Below are positions 10,001 through 21,952 of a DNA stretch of 64,000 nucleotides, one piece after another. Numbering within the stretch: position 1 is the stretch's first letter; every line of letters starts with the position of its first letter. The stretch covers positions 72,823,972 through 72,887,971 of the forward strand of contig OX439040.1 of assembly GCA_949317995.1 (NCBI GenBank), in the 5' to 3' direction. The notes under the pieces are model-generated. The model saw nothing but the letters and a program-made list of their open reading frames with translations. It had not been told where the DNA came from and did not search any database. The stretch is from Acholoe squamosa (Eukaryota > Annelida > Polychaeta > Phyllodocida > Polynoidae). Both the position numbers and the translations under genes were made by a program.

Positions 10001-11738
10001 GTGTGAGTTTAGGGAAACTAACTTTAAAGTCAAGGAAATAAACGTATATAAGAAGTGTTTGTAACTACTAACATGCATGAAATATAGCACCGGGTAGTCA
10101 CTGGGAAGAAGGATGGAAGAGGGTCTTCTTAGATTATATTCCACATTGACAACCTTTTCTTTCAGCATTGTTTCCCTTACCGTTTCCATAAATGGAAAAA
10201 AGAAGTTAGTAAGGCCACACCAAAAAAATAAGTTGGTCTACGGATTTTGGTTTTGAAAAAATTGTGCGATCGAGCAGATTTTTTAAATTTTTTTTGAAGA
10301 AATTTTTGGCATCCAATGGATTCCTTGCTGGGAAATTGAGGCGAGTGAACACATTTTTTTTTTTTAATTTTGCCAAACATCACAAAGAGAAAACTCATAG
10401 AAACTGAAGCGAGCGAAATCCGTAGACAAATTTTTTTTTTAAAGAAAAAAATATTTGTATTTCAGAAAATATGGAGAGGGCGATCTGTATACCAACTTAT
10501 TTTTTTGGTGTGGCCTTACGGAATTGTGGTTTACCGTGAATTCTTTTGTTCTATAGAGAATCATGTAACAAATCATGTTAAAAGACGTCCATGATCATAG
10601 GTGTCTGATATAAACATATACGGCACTTGCTCAAAGAGCAGTATGGTTGAAATGCATAGAGTAGAAACCAAAGTACTGAGTAAATCCAGCAACTCGCACA
10701 ATACATCTTTTGACCCATGGATATTGTAATGCATGTGCCCAAGATCCATCCAGCCGTCCTTTCCTCACCCTAATCCCAACCAATGAAATATGTCATTATA
10801 TATTTCAACCTATTCTAATTGCACATAGATGTGGAGATCTTCCTAAATATTAAAATTCCAATTCCAAGCATGCATGTTCACGTCTTTTTTTCTTTTTTTT
10901 TTAAGTATTTCTCCACCACCCCTCCACCTCAACCCAACCATTCGAAACAACATATATAATAATAACGGGGTAAAGAATTACATCATCACTTTTCCGTTTA
11001 GTTTGGTCATGAATAAACTTCTCTTTATGTTTTTTGTTTTTTTCATGAGAATATCTGATATGACTAATGATGGTTAATTTTTCAGATTTATCCTCGGAGT
11101 CGGCAGGAGACGTGATCTCTATAAATTCGGATGACTTTGACGCAATGTCTACAGATGGGTCGGAAGCAGGAGATGATTCCCCGCGCCTGGAGCCGCGGTC
11201 TATATCCCTCCCCGTCAGTCCGCTGGCACGGGATGGTAACGCATCCCCGTCATTCACACGAGCTCGGTCACGCTCTGCCGCACTGGCAGCACAGCATGCA
11301 GCTAATACGTCAGATGGCTTAGCTGAATCAGGACTTCCAAGGGACGCTCTCTTCATCCCACCACATAGCCAGAAAAGCCCTCTGAAGAAAGCAGAACATA
11401 CGCCATCGTTACTTGAACAAGCTAATCGCCTGGCGCAAAGTAAAGTGGGCGTCAGCAGTGGCGCCACCTGCTGTAGCAAAGCTGCAACTAATACAGAGTT
11501 GAACAATGGAGGAAATACGTCTGATCAATCCGTGAGTCAAACTCTCCCCACAAAGGTATCTGCACCTGCAGGTGACTGTGTGAAATCTATACAAAATGGA
11601 CTTGAATCTTGTGTGCTAGCAGAGGGACCAACGAAAAATAACGGTGCTGAGCGAGAGACAGACCCGCCAAATACACCGCAAACCAACGGGATGGATCCCC
11701 TGGGAGTCATAAAACTAGACGATACAGGGGCTTGTTAA
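4089..11738 (+). CDS. SH3BP5: SH3 domain-binding protein 5-like (Rab11 GEF), partial: first coding exon not found
   Basis: Exons: 4089-4151, 5543-5671, 6009-6185, 6552-6682, 7067-7314, 11086-11738 (stop TAA 11736-11738); all introns are GT..AG and the frame is continuous, giving 466 visible residues. The order of segments matches SH3BP5/SH3BP5L: an N-terminal helix ending NKLEIELD, then KARPYYELLKESKK, the family hallmark FDSAWQEMLNHAT (visible residues 109-121), RPYFELKEKL, and LETLEAISEEVH, all coiled-coil helices. The last exon is a low-complexity Ser/Pro-rich tail of 216 residues. Family knowledge: these proteins are guanine-nucleotide exchange factors for Rab11, and vertebrate SH3BP5 (Sab) sits on mitochondria and docks JNK. 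I do not see a clear JNK-docking motif in the tail. The vertebrate proteins start some 30 residues earlier, so one 5' exon is missing or lies upstream of the window. Intron 5 (3.8 kb) holds several MITEs. Whether it equals SH3BP5 or SH3BP5L is undecided. Confidence 0.93.
5142..5362. mobile_element. MITE, TACCGTAA...GTATAAGGCGCACC family
   Basis: It lies in intron 1 of the SH3BP5-like gene. The left end TACCGTAATACCTCACG and right end CGCGGGGTTTTACAGTA are complementary with a few mismatches, and the interior carries GTATAAGGCGCACC words. Confidence 0.7.
7401..7582. mobile_element. Degenerate MITE of the TACCGTA family
   Basis: Left end TACCGTAGTACTTAGCATAT and right end ACTACGGTA with remnants of the GCCTTATCGG word inside. 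It is diverged and sits at the start of intron 5 of the SH3BP5-like gene. Confidence 0.45.
7859..8096. mobile_element. Multi-hairpin MITE, complete copy with flanking 15-bp direct repeats
   Basis: Terminal inverted repeats about 33 bp long pair CGCTGATGGATTAATGCATC (from 7859) with GCACTAATGCATCAGCG at the right end (near 8085). Between them lie three further hairpins: one around CTGGCGAGTAACTCGCCAG, one around GACCCTACAGGGTC, and one pairing CCAATGAAG with CTTCATTGG. The 15-bp word TTAACACATAGAGGC occurs on both sides (7844-7858 and 8097-8111), which looks like a long target-site duplication. No coding capacity. Confidence 0.75.
8502..8809. mobile_element. MITE, TACCGTAATCTCCCGCG family (about 0.3-kb subfamily)
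   Basis: 308 bp with TIRs TACCGTAATCTCCCGCGTAT and CGTGGGAGTTTACGGTA. The interior TTTTAGTTCTCCCTGGATCC...ACACTCCCCCTAA is shared with the members at 12.32, 26.53 and 38.45 kb, so these form one subfamily. Confidence 0.85.
8815..9060. repeat. Dispersed 250-bp repeat, copy A
   Basis: Shares a series of words with 31.65-31.90 kb, including CCACTTCCAGGGACA and GGTA(C/T)CTTGTC and a CTTATCAG motif. It begins next to hairpin words of the multi-hairpin MITE family, so it may be an internal part of a longer relative. Confidence 0.5.
9108..9365. mobile_element. Multi-hairpin MITE, second copy
   Basis: Same architecture as the 7.86-kb copy: GGTGCATAAATGCACC hairpin at the left end, a hairpin carrying TGACAAGTAACTTGCCA, and a strong hairpin pairing CCAATGAAGTGCTGGC with GCAGCACTTCATTGG, then CGACCAATGGGCATGATGCA. 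It lies in intron 5 of the SH3BP5-like gene. Confidence 0.7.
10210..10518. mobile_element. MITE with TAAGGCCACACC termini
   Basis: 309 bp. The left end TAAGGCCACACCAAAAAAAT continues AAGTTGGT and is complementary to the right end, which reads ACCAACTT and then TTTTTGGTGTGGCCTTA. The two arms keep some complementarity inward. No coding capacity. It lies in intron 5 of the SH3BP5-like gene. Confidence 0.85.
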
Positions 11739-11880
11739 TAGGATCTTTATGTTAGAAGAAGGAAAATGTTATTCAATTCTGATTTCTTACACTTGTGCTG
11801 CAGGTGTATTATTTATGTCCATACATGAAAACTATGGATGGAATATCATGATGGCTAAATCTGGATATAATTATATATAG

Positions 11881-12227
11881 CAGGGGTAGACATTAACTTT
11901 TTCAGCCATGGGCCCACAGCCTGAGAAATCTACGGGCCCACACTTAAATCTGTGGGCCCAAGCAATGTATTTAGCTTTTTTAAAAGAGAAAATAATTACT
12001 TAATTAATACTTAATCCACATGTTAACTGTTGTTTTCCTGGTGATTTTCCCTTTCTAATGTTATATAACATGGTCATATTGGCATGGGAAATTCTTCCTT
12101 AAATTTTCCTAACCAGCTCCTATTGGCCATCCGGGCCCACAGGAGGGTATTAATGATGAAAATTGTGGGACCGGACTCTAGAATTATGGGTCATTGGCAC
12201 CTGGGCCAGTGTTAATGTCTACCCCTG
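11881..12227. mobile_element. hAT-like MITE with CAGGGGTAGAC termini
   Basis: 347 bp just downstream of the SH3BP5-like stop codon. Ends CAGGGGTAGACATTAAC and GTTAATGTCTACCCCTG are perfect inverted repeats. The CAGGGG start resembles hAT-type ends. The flanks share only TATAG on both sides, so the usual 8-bp target duplication is not proven. Confidence 0.75.
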
Positions 12228-12322
12228 TATAGTCTTTACATACTCTGGTGAAATTGATCAATTTTCTATATCCTTATACACTATTTCTCCTACATACATT
12301 CCATGTCTATCGATACTAAAAC

Positions 12323-12598
12323 TACTGTAATATCCCACGTAAAAGGTGCGTCTTATACGCAAGGTTTTAGATCTCCCTGGATCCACAAGGGGGACAACAA
12401 GACCTTACTTTTGATATGTTACACTCCCCCTAACTAACGATAGAACATAAGGGGGGCCAGGGGGTCTGGGGGCTACACATAGGTTTTTAAATTTTAAAAA
12501 TCCATTCAGTAGTACAATTTTTTATTTTTTTACCATAACTCAAAACTCTAGGTGCGTCTTATTCGCGAGGTGCGCCTTATACATGGGAGGTTACGGTA
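12323..12598. mobile_element. MITE, TACTGTAATATCCCACG member of the GTATAAGACGC family
   Basis: 276 bp. Left end TACTGTAATATCCCACG pairs with CATGGGAGGTTACGGTA. The interior matches the 8.50-kb and 38.45-kb copies (GATCCACAAGGGGGACA, TTACACTCCCCCTAA). Confidence 0.8.
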
Positions 12599-12599
12599 C

Positions 12600-13915
12600 T
12601 AAGCATATAGATTTATATACACGATTGTCTCACTTTTCAAATACCAACCGGTATCTATACATCCCAAGTTCCAAATTCAAATTTACATTCCATAATAATA
12701 ATATCACAAAGATTGCACTTGATACGCATGGTAGCCGTTATCTTGTAAATTGAATCTTATTCGTCCTAATCAAATCCAATATCATTCCCAACAGATACCA
12801 TATTCAAGCCCCATATCCAAATTGCTGTTGACCAGAACATTCCAAATCATTAAGAACCGTTACAGATATAAATGGTGTCTAGCACAGCTAAGACAGGTAA
12901 AGTCATGCTACAACCAATCAGGGCACCGCAATTTCTACACTTTATGAATTTATGAACTATCTTTGAGCAAGTACCCATATTGAGAAGAGTCTGCTAGACG
13001 CCCTTTAATATCCGCATACATTACGACGTAATAAGCACCCGGGACACTTAAAATTGTGAAAATTTCGCCCTTGTTGTGTTCTGAAAACATGGAGGGGGGG
13101 GGAGGCCTCAGGGGCGGATCCAGAAGGGTGGTCGGGGGGGGGGGGGGAGCTGGGTCTAGCGGAGGCACAGCCAGAGTCTCAGGGCACATTTCCTATAGTT
13201 AACAGTCATAGCCATGCACCTTTTCAGGGGGTCGGGGACTTGCCCCACCCCCCGGCGCTTATTAGGGACCGAATGCTTATTATGTTGAATATGACACAAT
13301 TTTCGTCTGTTGAGCAATATTTCAGTCCTAGATTGCTCGTTGAAATGTTGAAATGCCTGAATGCTCAACCATGTAGAGATTGATTGCTTTGGTTATCTTG
13401 CCAACATTATGAAAATCAGGAAATAATAACCCAAATTTCAAACTTGAATATGTATAGAAATTATACCTCCTGCGGTCACATGATATGCACATTTATCTTT
13501 GTTATGTGTCAAGTAAAATCATGCAAAATAAGTTTTTGTATATACAATGAATAGTTAATTAATTAGCGAATAATTGGAATAATTGTATTGTTCGTGTAAA
13601 CCAGTTTACTGATCTATGGTAGGCAAATGTTTTATTAGAAATATTATGATATACATGTACAATGTATATGATATGAGGTCTGAAGTGAAAGTTGATATAT
13701 GTTATCCAAGAAGTATTCGAGTTGCAATGGTTACAATTTTTTTTAAAGTGGTTCGTAGCATTCTTAAGTGAGATCGGTCAAAGCGACGAATGTATGGGGT
13801 AAATGTATATAAATGACTTGCTCTCTGTGTACTTTACTCGGAAATCGATACACCAAAACTGATTTTTATGTGTTCAGAATCAAGACACCGAATGAATTTT
13901 ATGTGTTCAATTTTG
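12600..13915. other. Intergenic, no gene recognised
   Basis: AT-rich sequence with a G-rich patch at about 13090-13260 that resembles the start of a CAGGGGCGGATCC-type element. I recognise no coding exon, and the 3' end of the SH3BP5-like transcript is not marked by a clear AATAAA. Confidence 0.4.
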
Positions 13916-13916
13916 T

Positions 13917-14040
13917 AATCTGATAAAAATGTTTGAAAATGCAAGAAATGAAAGTACTGAGACCGGTCAATGCTGCCTGTATTGTGGTAGTAGGTCTATG
14001 AAGACTGACAAGTTTTCTAAATTTTACAAGTTTTAATTTA
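13917..14040. repeat. Diverged third copy of a segment of the 15.4-22 kb tandem duplication
   Basis: AAGTACTGAGACCGGTCAA followed by AGGTCTATGAAGACTGAC also occurs at about 15.77-15.84 kb and 19.38-19.44 kb. Here the spacing is kept but the sequence is clearly more diverged, so it predates the recent duplication. Confidence 0.6.
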
Positions 14041-14254
14041 CCTACTTAACACTACAGCATGTAGGCTTAAGGCAACAACAGACGGGCCAGAATCGTTCGG
14101 TAGTTAGGTAAAGGGGCGGCGATCCGTTTGGGAAGATCAAACTTGCTTGATATTAACCGACTGGATCGGATGTCAGCGTAGACAATCCTGATCGTCAGGA
14201 TTGGCCAATCCAGTCGGGCCCGTCTGCGGTCAGCTTTAAAAATTTTGATTTACC

Positions 14255-14804
14255 AGGGCAGTGCCTAGTGTATGAGGCTCACCGTGCATATAAGGCGCAC
14301 CCTGAGTTGAAGCAAATTTTATACTAAAGGCACCCGCTGAATTTGGGAGGTTTGTACAAGCTATTATAAACATCAGATTTTCATTTGAGCCATACATTAT
14401 ACACAAAGTAATATCATAAATTAAATTAGCAATTTAGGCTTCCCGTTGAATCAATGTCCCACTACCACAAAGACGCTTAACGATTGTTCCAAAGTGCTAA
14501 TCAGCCTGTGCCTCCTGCGACAACTGTCTCAACACGGAAATGTATTTTAGCCAGTGTAAAAACCCTGCTCATAAGCTGACCCGATCATTATCCGGGGGAA
14601 AACTTTGATGATATGCTACTGGTATAAGTCAATTTTCAGGAACTTTTAATGCTCCTTTCACTAATACTATAATTACTATAACATAGCCTCAATCATAGGC
14701 TAGACTTTGAGACTTTAGACTAATAGATCACACCAATTATCAGAATTCTTCCTTTTGGGTGTGCTTTATACACGGGTGCTGCTTATGCACAAGGTTTTAC
14801 TGTA
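14255..14804. mobile_element. Possible degenerate, interrupted MITE of the GTATAAGGCGC family
   Basis: The left side carries CATATAAGGCGCACCCTGAG and the right side carries TTTATACACGGG and ends AAGGTTTTACTGTA. Some 400 bp of unrelated sequence lies between the halves, so this may be one old element with an insertion, or two fragments. Confidence 0.35.
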
Positions 14805-17375
14805 TCAATCTGGAATATTATAGAGTCGATGAGAAAATGAGGAATCAAAAATCAGGAAAAACTGCAATCATGTCTTTTTTTATGTACTTTATTTTTTACT
14901 ATTTATCGTGTATTTACATTTATGAGTCAATGTTGACACAGTTGCTAGGCGATAGTGACTAGATACATATGATGGGTTTGCACCCTTGCAACATTAGCAT
15001 TCAGTTTATAGATTCAGAATAGTAGAAATTGTTAGAACTGTCTCTGCACTTGTTGTTGGTTTTAATTGTATGTATGCAGTACATAATGAATATCAGACCT
15101 TTATTACTGGTAACATTTTGAGTTTTCAGGGCCAATAATGCCCAATGAAAACTTTGTTTATGAAAAAATGTTGAAATTTGCATTGGCTGCAAGTGAGCTT
15201 AGAGGGCTATGCACGCATGTATACCATAAAACGTATATGCAGAATTTTACCTCATTTGTTTGTAGTGTGCATGTCTCGTTTGATTAACAAACATTCCAGA
15301 CGTTACACAGCCTGTATCAATTGATAAATGATTTCCACATGGAAATTGAAATCTGATATCAAGTTTAATTGGTAATATATTCTAGTGGCAGTGTTTTATG
15401 CTGCTTAGGGTAGGAGTACCAGTACATGTGTATTGCCCCCTTACTACCAACCTACTATACTCCCACCAATGTTATCTCCTCTTTCTTGTCCCCTTCTACA
15501 TTTGTCTGATGTCCCTGTCATCTGGGCTTAGAGAAGTGATATGTTTGTACACACTGGAAATGTCCATTCACACAATTCTTGCAGCATGTAAAATAACATA
15601 TAATTTGCACCCTAGCGAACATTCACAACAACCACCGAGTATTCCTTCTCTGTGCCTACCTATATAATGCTATGCACAGAACTAGTTTCTATTGAAGATT
15701 ATAAGCCTTAGTTTCTTCTCTAAACAAGTACGTTTCAATGTGTTCAATATTCAAATAGAAATGTAAAAAAGGAAGTACTGAGACCGGTCAACGCGACATG
15801 TATTGTATTAAACATAAGGTCTATGAAGACTGACCTGGTTTTTACAATGTTACAAATTTAAGGGTCACACTCACCATTTACATTACCAATAATCGCACCA
15901 TATATATTCCAGTGCTATAGATGCAATTATTATGCAATGCCAATAATTTGTTGTTGTTCTGTCTTACTTGGAAACCATAATTTTGCAATTGCGGATATTA
16001 GCACAACATGTGGACTGGTATCACTTTTACCAAACTGTTATCGGTTTTTTTCTATGAAAGGCAATAGGAAAAGCAGGGAATATAATGGGAAAATGTCCCA
16101 TACATCAATTCAGTTATTATCAACGGCACACGTTTGGTCACATTTGAGAAAATTATGGAAGACCCTTTGAAGAATGGGTTAGTTCTATGGGCTCTTATGT
16201 CTTAAAAGTGTACGTATATCATAATTGAAAAAAAAAATGTTTGCCATGTGGAGAAAACTTAGGAACATGAACCACTGATAGATGAAATAGATTTACAGGA
16301 GTGGTAAATAATAAAACTAAGTTGCTATGAATATATGATACATTCACTCCATTGCTACAATAATGTTTCCATGTGTACATCCCTGAGTGTATGGTATTGA
16401 TGTAATTGATCGTGCGATTTTATGATTATTATAGACGAATTTAGAATATAATTGTCCATGTAAGATAACGATACTTGAATAGAACAGGTTAGTATGTGGA
16501 AATATAAGGGTGTGTCCGTATAGAGGTGTGGTGGCTATGACGGCACTTTGAGAATCTGGAGAATGATATGAAGAAAAAAGAAAATTATGCAAAATAAAAA
16601 GGAATGTTGATCATTGAATAGTTTTTGATTCTATGTGTATGTATTGATATTTTTTGTATGTGAATATTAAAAGACACTCGACAGCCCATCATAGAGATAA
16701 GGGAGTGGTCATTTACTAACAACGGGGGGGGGGTTGGTGAAATTCCCCGCATGCGTGGCGAAAATTTTTCAGTCCCCTCCTCGGAGGGGTCTGAAATTTT
16801 TCCGTCCCCCCCTTTTATTCTTTGGCAGCGCACTGGCTTTTTCACTCAAAATGGCCTAAAAAAATGGCCCTAAGAGCAGGAATGCTAGTCTTCCGTTTTT
16901 TTTCCGAATTTTGGAAAATTGAGAAAAAAATATATATTACAACCAAAATAATTCTGTTTTATATCTGGGTTGTTTCCAGTACTAGAATGCCCAGGTACCA
17001 CTCTATATGTAATGGTCCCATAGCCGGTGTAAGTAGGACCTGTGAAGGACTTACATTGTACCTCTCTACTATACTCTTCTAGAACCAGGTGGTACCACTG
17101 TCCCATGCAGCCACAGGACTCTAGGGTCGGAAATCTACCACTCAATCCCCATAGGCAGAGACCCATTCAGATGCTGTGTGTAGGCCCACTCCTTGTTGGT
17201 ATACTGAATATACCACAATCTGGCAAGGCCCCAGTCGGGGGGGGGGGTCATAATATCCACTATAAGCATTGCACATTAAACTATCAATCCAATTATTCTT
17301 AACACCCCATGGCACATTTCCCCAATCTCATATATTGTTTTACAACTACCAATAGAGCAGCTCACCCCTTAAACG

Positions 17376-17552
17376 GGCTTCCCTAGCCCACTTAAAAGGG
17401 TCTATTACTCCTCTTTCCTATCCTCTCGGATGTGTGTGGTGCACATATGCGCGGGCACTGACACATTCCTCTGTGAAAATGTGTAATGTAGTTCTCGTGA
17501 ATGTGACCTCAGCTGTCGAAATGGCTTAAACATCTATTACTCACTCACTCAC
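17376..17552 (+). mobile_element. SINE/retroposon 3' end with (ACTC)n tail, in unit 1
   Basis: Contains GGTGCACATATGCGCGGGCA, then AGCTGTCGAAATGGC, then AAACATCTATT and a short ACTC-repeat tail. The same module is at 20.98-21.17 kb and 33.97-34.10 kb. Flanking words CTCACCCCTTAAA on both sides (near 17364 and 17548) suggest a target-site duplication. Confidence 0.55.
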
Positions 17553-18063
17553 CCCTTAAAGGGGGGCTGGCATGGAAAATTAACAATATGGGTACTGACT
17601 CAAACAGCGATCATAAAATTGTGGGAACCAGCGAAAAAATCATGACGCCCTGATTGGTCGGGGTGATCACGTGACTTTTTAATGTGGGCATGCATTACCA
17701 TGCCAGGGCCCCTTTATTGCAATGGCTGCACACAATGGAGCCTGAACCTTTGTAGACCCCACCAGCTTGAGTTAGATGAAGTATAGGGGAGAGGTGGGCT
17801 GATCGAGGGTTATGGACAGGGGGTGTCTGGTTACGAGGTCAGGCTGGTGGAAGTGGGCTATGGGGAGGGGGGGGGGGTGTTGTTGTTTCATTCCTGCCCT
17901 TAATTTCACAGCTGAAGCCATCTATAAATAGGCATATGGAAGTGATTTGTTCCATTCTAAATCACCCCCTCCCCAACCCTATTCCAACTCCCAAACACTT
18001 TTAAAGTATTTAATTGATACATGTATTTTGAGGTAGCCTAAATTTCCGACTTTTTCAACACTG

Positions 18064-18692
18064 TGTAGAGTGCAGACCCCTTAAAGGGTCGTGTACTGGT
18101 GGTCCACCACACCCCTGGTATGGTGTCAGTGTGGTATGTGGGTTGTTTACTGTGGGTTTGATGGAGCAGCTCGCTGTGATGTATCTGGGTTTCTAGTTAA
18201 GGATCCAGGGTAGGGTCATTTCCGAGTAAGACTGTATGGGTGTGGGGCCATTTAGTAGTAAGGGTGCTACACCTACTTATAGAACTGGGTTTTCTTAGAA
18301 TTAGCCTGTTTTGTTATTGTGGGTACCCCAAAGTGGGAGGGGGTATACTTGGAATTAAGGGTATATTCCATTGAATTGTGTACAACTGCTTAAGTGTGTC
18401 ACTTACTTTTAGTACTGTTCTTATATGGTATCAGATATATGTCAGTGATTGACTTCTTTTAGGTAAAGTGTGTTTTCTAAGAATCACCAATGAAGGACCA
18501 TGATTCCAGGTATTGTGTATGGGCAGTTTTAGGGGGAACTGCTCTCTGACTTTGTATAAAAGCCCCTGAGTTTGAGCAATAAAGTTAAGTTACCACCAGC
18601 CTCTCTCTTGAGTTGTTACTTCACCTTCTCTACCATGCAGCCGTAGCCTAACAGGACTGGACCAGCCTTGGAGGAACCCCTCCAACTTTATA
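18064..18692 (+). mobile_element. Solo-LTR-like insertion, present in unit 1 only
   Basis: Unit 2 has an uninterrupted sequence at 21675-21690, which defines this 629-bp insertion precisely. ACTG is duplicated on both sides (18060-18063 and 18693-18696). The insertion starts TGTAGAGTG, has a TATA box TATAAAA at 18555-18561 and AATAAA at 18578-18583, the order expected of U3-R of an LTR. Its 3' end reads CTTTATA and lacks the canonical CA, so the LTR call is likely but not secure. There is no internal coding region, so it would be a solo LTR. Confidence 0.6.
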
Positions 18693-18970
18693 ACTGGACA
18701 CTGGCATCCCTGTAAGAGGGGTCTGAAATTTTGTTGTCCTTCCCCCCAACCCCCCCGCCCCCCATTGTTAAACTTACGATCGCCACCCCCTACCCCTATA
18801 TCTATAGGCTATTAAGGAAGTGGTCATTTAAAAAAAAAAAAAAAAATTCATTTTTGGCCATTTCAACACTCCCTAGCCCCCTTCCCCCTGTCACACATCA
18901 GCCAACACCCCCCTCGCAATTAACTTACCCATACAGTGTATGTCACACTTGGCTTTTTTAGCAAAAAAGG

Positions 18971-21952
18971 TAATTGGTAATATATTTTAGTGGCAGTGTT
19001 TTATGCTGCTTAGGGTAGGAGTACCAGTACATGTGTATTGCCCCCTTACTACCAACCTACTATACTCCCACCAATGTTATCTCCTCTTTCTTGTCCCCTT
19101 CTTCATTTGTCTGATGTCCCTGTCATCTGGGCTTAGAGAAGTGATATGTTTGTACACACTGGAAATGTCCATTCACACAATTCTTGCAGCATGTAAAATA
19201 ACATATAATTTGCACCCTAGCGAACATTCACAACAACCACCGAGTATTCCTTCTCTGTGCCTACCTATATAATGCTATGCACAGAACTAGTTTCTATTGA
19301 AGATTATAAGCCTTAGTTTCTTCTCTAAACAAGTACGTTTCAATGTGTTCAATATTCAAATAGAAATGTAAAAAAGGAAGTACTGAGACCGGTCAACGCG
19401 ACATGTATTGTATTAAACATAAGGTCTATGAAGACTGACCTGGTTTTTACAATGTTACAAATTTAAGGGTCACACTCACCATTTACATTACCAATAATCG
19501 CACCATATATATTCCAGTGCTATAGATGCAATTATTATGCAATGCCAATAATTTGTTGTTGTTCTGTCTTACTTGGAAACCATAATTTTGCAATTGCGGA
19601 TATTAGCACAACATGTGGACTGGTATCACTTTTACCAAACTGTTATCGGTTTTTTTCTATGAAAGGCAATAGGAAAAGCAGGGAATATAATGGGAAAATG
19701 TCCCATACATCAATTCAGTTATTATCAACGGCACACGTTTGGTCACATTTGAGAAAATTATGGAAGACCCTTTGAAGAATGGGTTAGTTCTATGGGCTCT
19801 TATGTCTTAAAAGTGTACGTATATCATAATTGAAAAAAAAAATGTTTGCCATGTGGAGAAAACTTAGGAACATGAACCACTGATAGATGAAATAGATTTA
19901 CAGGAGTGGTAAATAATAAAACTAAGTTGCTATGAATATATGATACATTCACTCCATTGCTACAATAATGTTTCCATGTGTACATCCCTGAGTGTATGGT
20001 ATTGATGTAATTGATCGTGCGATTTTATGATTATTATAGACGAATTTAGAATATAATTGTCCATGTAAGATAACGATACTTGAATAGAACAGGTTAGTAT
20101 GTGGAAATATAAGGGTGTGTCCGTATAGAGGTGTGGTGGCTATGACGGCACTTTGAGAATCTGGAGAATGATATGAAGAAAAAAGAAAATTATGCAAAAT
20201 AAAAAGGAATGTTGATCATTGAATAGTTTTTGATTCTATGTGTATGTATTGATATTTTTTGTATGTGAATATTAAAAGACACTCGACAGCCCATCATAGA
20301 GATAAGGGAGTGGTCATTTACTAACAACGGGGGGGGGGGGTTGGTGAAATTCCCCGCATGCGTGGCGAAAATTTTTCAGTCCCCTCCTCGGAGGGGTCTG
20401 AAATTTTTCCGTCCCCCCCTTTTATTCTTTGGCAGCGCACTGGCTTTTTCACTCAAAATGGCCTAAAAAAATGGCCCCTAAGAGCAGGAATGCTAGTCTT
20501 CCGTTTTTTTTCCGAATTTTGGAAAATTGAGAAAAAAATATATATTACAACCAAAATAATTCTGTTTTATATCTGGGTTGTTTCCAGTACTAGAATGCCC
20601 AGGTACCACTCTATATGTAATGGTCCTATAGCCGGTGTAAGTAGGACCTGTGAAGGACTTACATTGTACCTCTCTACTATACTCTTCTAGAACCAGGTGG
20701 TACCACTGTCCCATGCAGCCACAGGACTCTAGGGTCGGAAATCTACCACTCAATCCCCATAGGCAGAGACCCATTCGGATGCTGTGTGTAGGCCCACTCC
20801 TTGTTGGTATACTGAATATACCACAATCTGGCAAGGCCCCAGTCGGGGGGGGGGGGGGGGTCATAATATCCACTTTAAGCATTGCACATTAAACTATCAA
20901 TCCAATTATTCTTAACACCCCATGGCACATTTCCCCAATCTCATATATTGTTTTACAACTACCAATAGAGCAGCTCACCCCTTAAACGGGCTTCCCTAGC
21001 CCACTTAAAAGGGTCTATTACTCCTCTTTCCTATCCTCTCGGATGTGTGTGGTGCACATATGCGCGGGCACTGACACATTCCTCTGTGAAAATGTGTAAT
21101 GTAGTTCTCGTTGTGAATGTGACCTCAGCTGTCGAAATGGCTTAAACATCTATTACTCACTCACTCACCCCTTAAAGGGGGGCTGGCATGGAAAATTAAC
21201 AATATGGGTACTGACTCAAACAGCGATCATAAAATTGTGGGAACCAGCAAAAAAATCATGACGCCCTGATTGGTCGGGGTGATCACGTGACTTTTTAATG
21301 TGGGCATGCATTACCATGCCAGGGCCCCTTTAATGCAATGGCTGCACACAATGGAGCCTGAACCTTTGTAGACCCCACCAGCTTGAGTTAGATGAAGTAT
21401 AGGGGAGAGGTGGGCTGATCGAGGGTTATGGACAGGGGGTGTCTGGTTACGAGGTCAGGCTGGTGGAAGTGGGCTATGGGGAGGGGGGGGGGGGGTGTTG
21501 TTGTTTCATTCCTGCCCTTAATTTCACAGCTGAAGCCATCTATAAATAGGCATATGGAAGTGATTTGTTCCATTCTAAATCACCCCCTCCCCAACCCTAT
21601 TCCAACTCCCAAACACTTTTAAAGTATTTAATTGATACATGTATTTTGAGGTAGCCTAAATTTCCGACTTTTTCAACACTGGACACTGGCATCCCTGTAA
21701 GAGGGGTCTGAAATTTTGTTGTCCTTCCCCCCAACCCCCCGCCCCCCATTGTTAAACTTACGATCGCCACCCCCTACCCCTATATCTATAGGCTATTAAG
21801 GAAGTGGTCATTTAAAAAAAAAAAAAAAATTCATTTTTGGCCATTTCAACACTCCCTAGCCCCCTTCCCCCTGTCACACATCAGCCAACACCCCCCTCGC
21901 AATTAACTTACCCATACAGTGTATGTCACACTTGGCTTTTTTAGCAAAAAAG
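18971..21952. repeat. Tandem duplication, unit 2 (2982 bp)
   Basis: Near-identical to unit 1 without the LTR-like insertion. Differences I can see include an extra C near 20476, a 3-nt TTG insertion near 21112 and several substitutions, so the two units are about 0.3 percent different outside G runs. After AGCAAAAAAG at 21952 the sequence becomes unique. Confidence 0.9.
20981..21172 (+). mobile_element. SINE/retroposon 3' end with (ACTC)n tail, in unit 2
   Basis: Duplicated copy of the element at 17376-17552, with the GTGCACATATGCGCGGGC and TGTCGAAATGGC words and an ACTC tail. Confidence 0.55.

Larger units (their letters stand above)
15366..18970. repeat. Tandem duplication, unit 1 (3605 bp)
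   Basis: From TAATTGGTAATATATT to AGCAAAAAAGG, the sequence repeats immediately at 18971-21952 with roughly ten scattered substitutions, a few 1-3 nt indels and G-run length changes. Unit 1 has about 630 bp at 18064-18692 that unit 2 lacks. Short open frames inside (for example 15398-15667) look conserved only because the copies are recent. I recognise no gene in it. Confidence 0.9.

Noticed and set aside
10901..11506. 201-residue open frame on the minus strand
   Set aside because: It is antisense to the last SH3BP5-like exon, which has the homology and a consistent splice frame.
13090..13260. G-rich segment as a complete hAT-like MITE (CAGGGGCGGATCC start)
   Set aside because: I could not find a matching inverted end at a sensible distance.
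15398..15667. 89-residue open frame repeated at 19003-19272 with one residue difference
   Set aside because: The copies sit in a recent tandem duplication, so their similarity reflects DNA copying and not selection on a protein.
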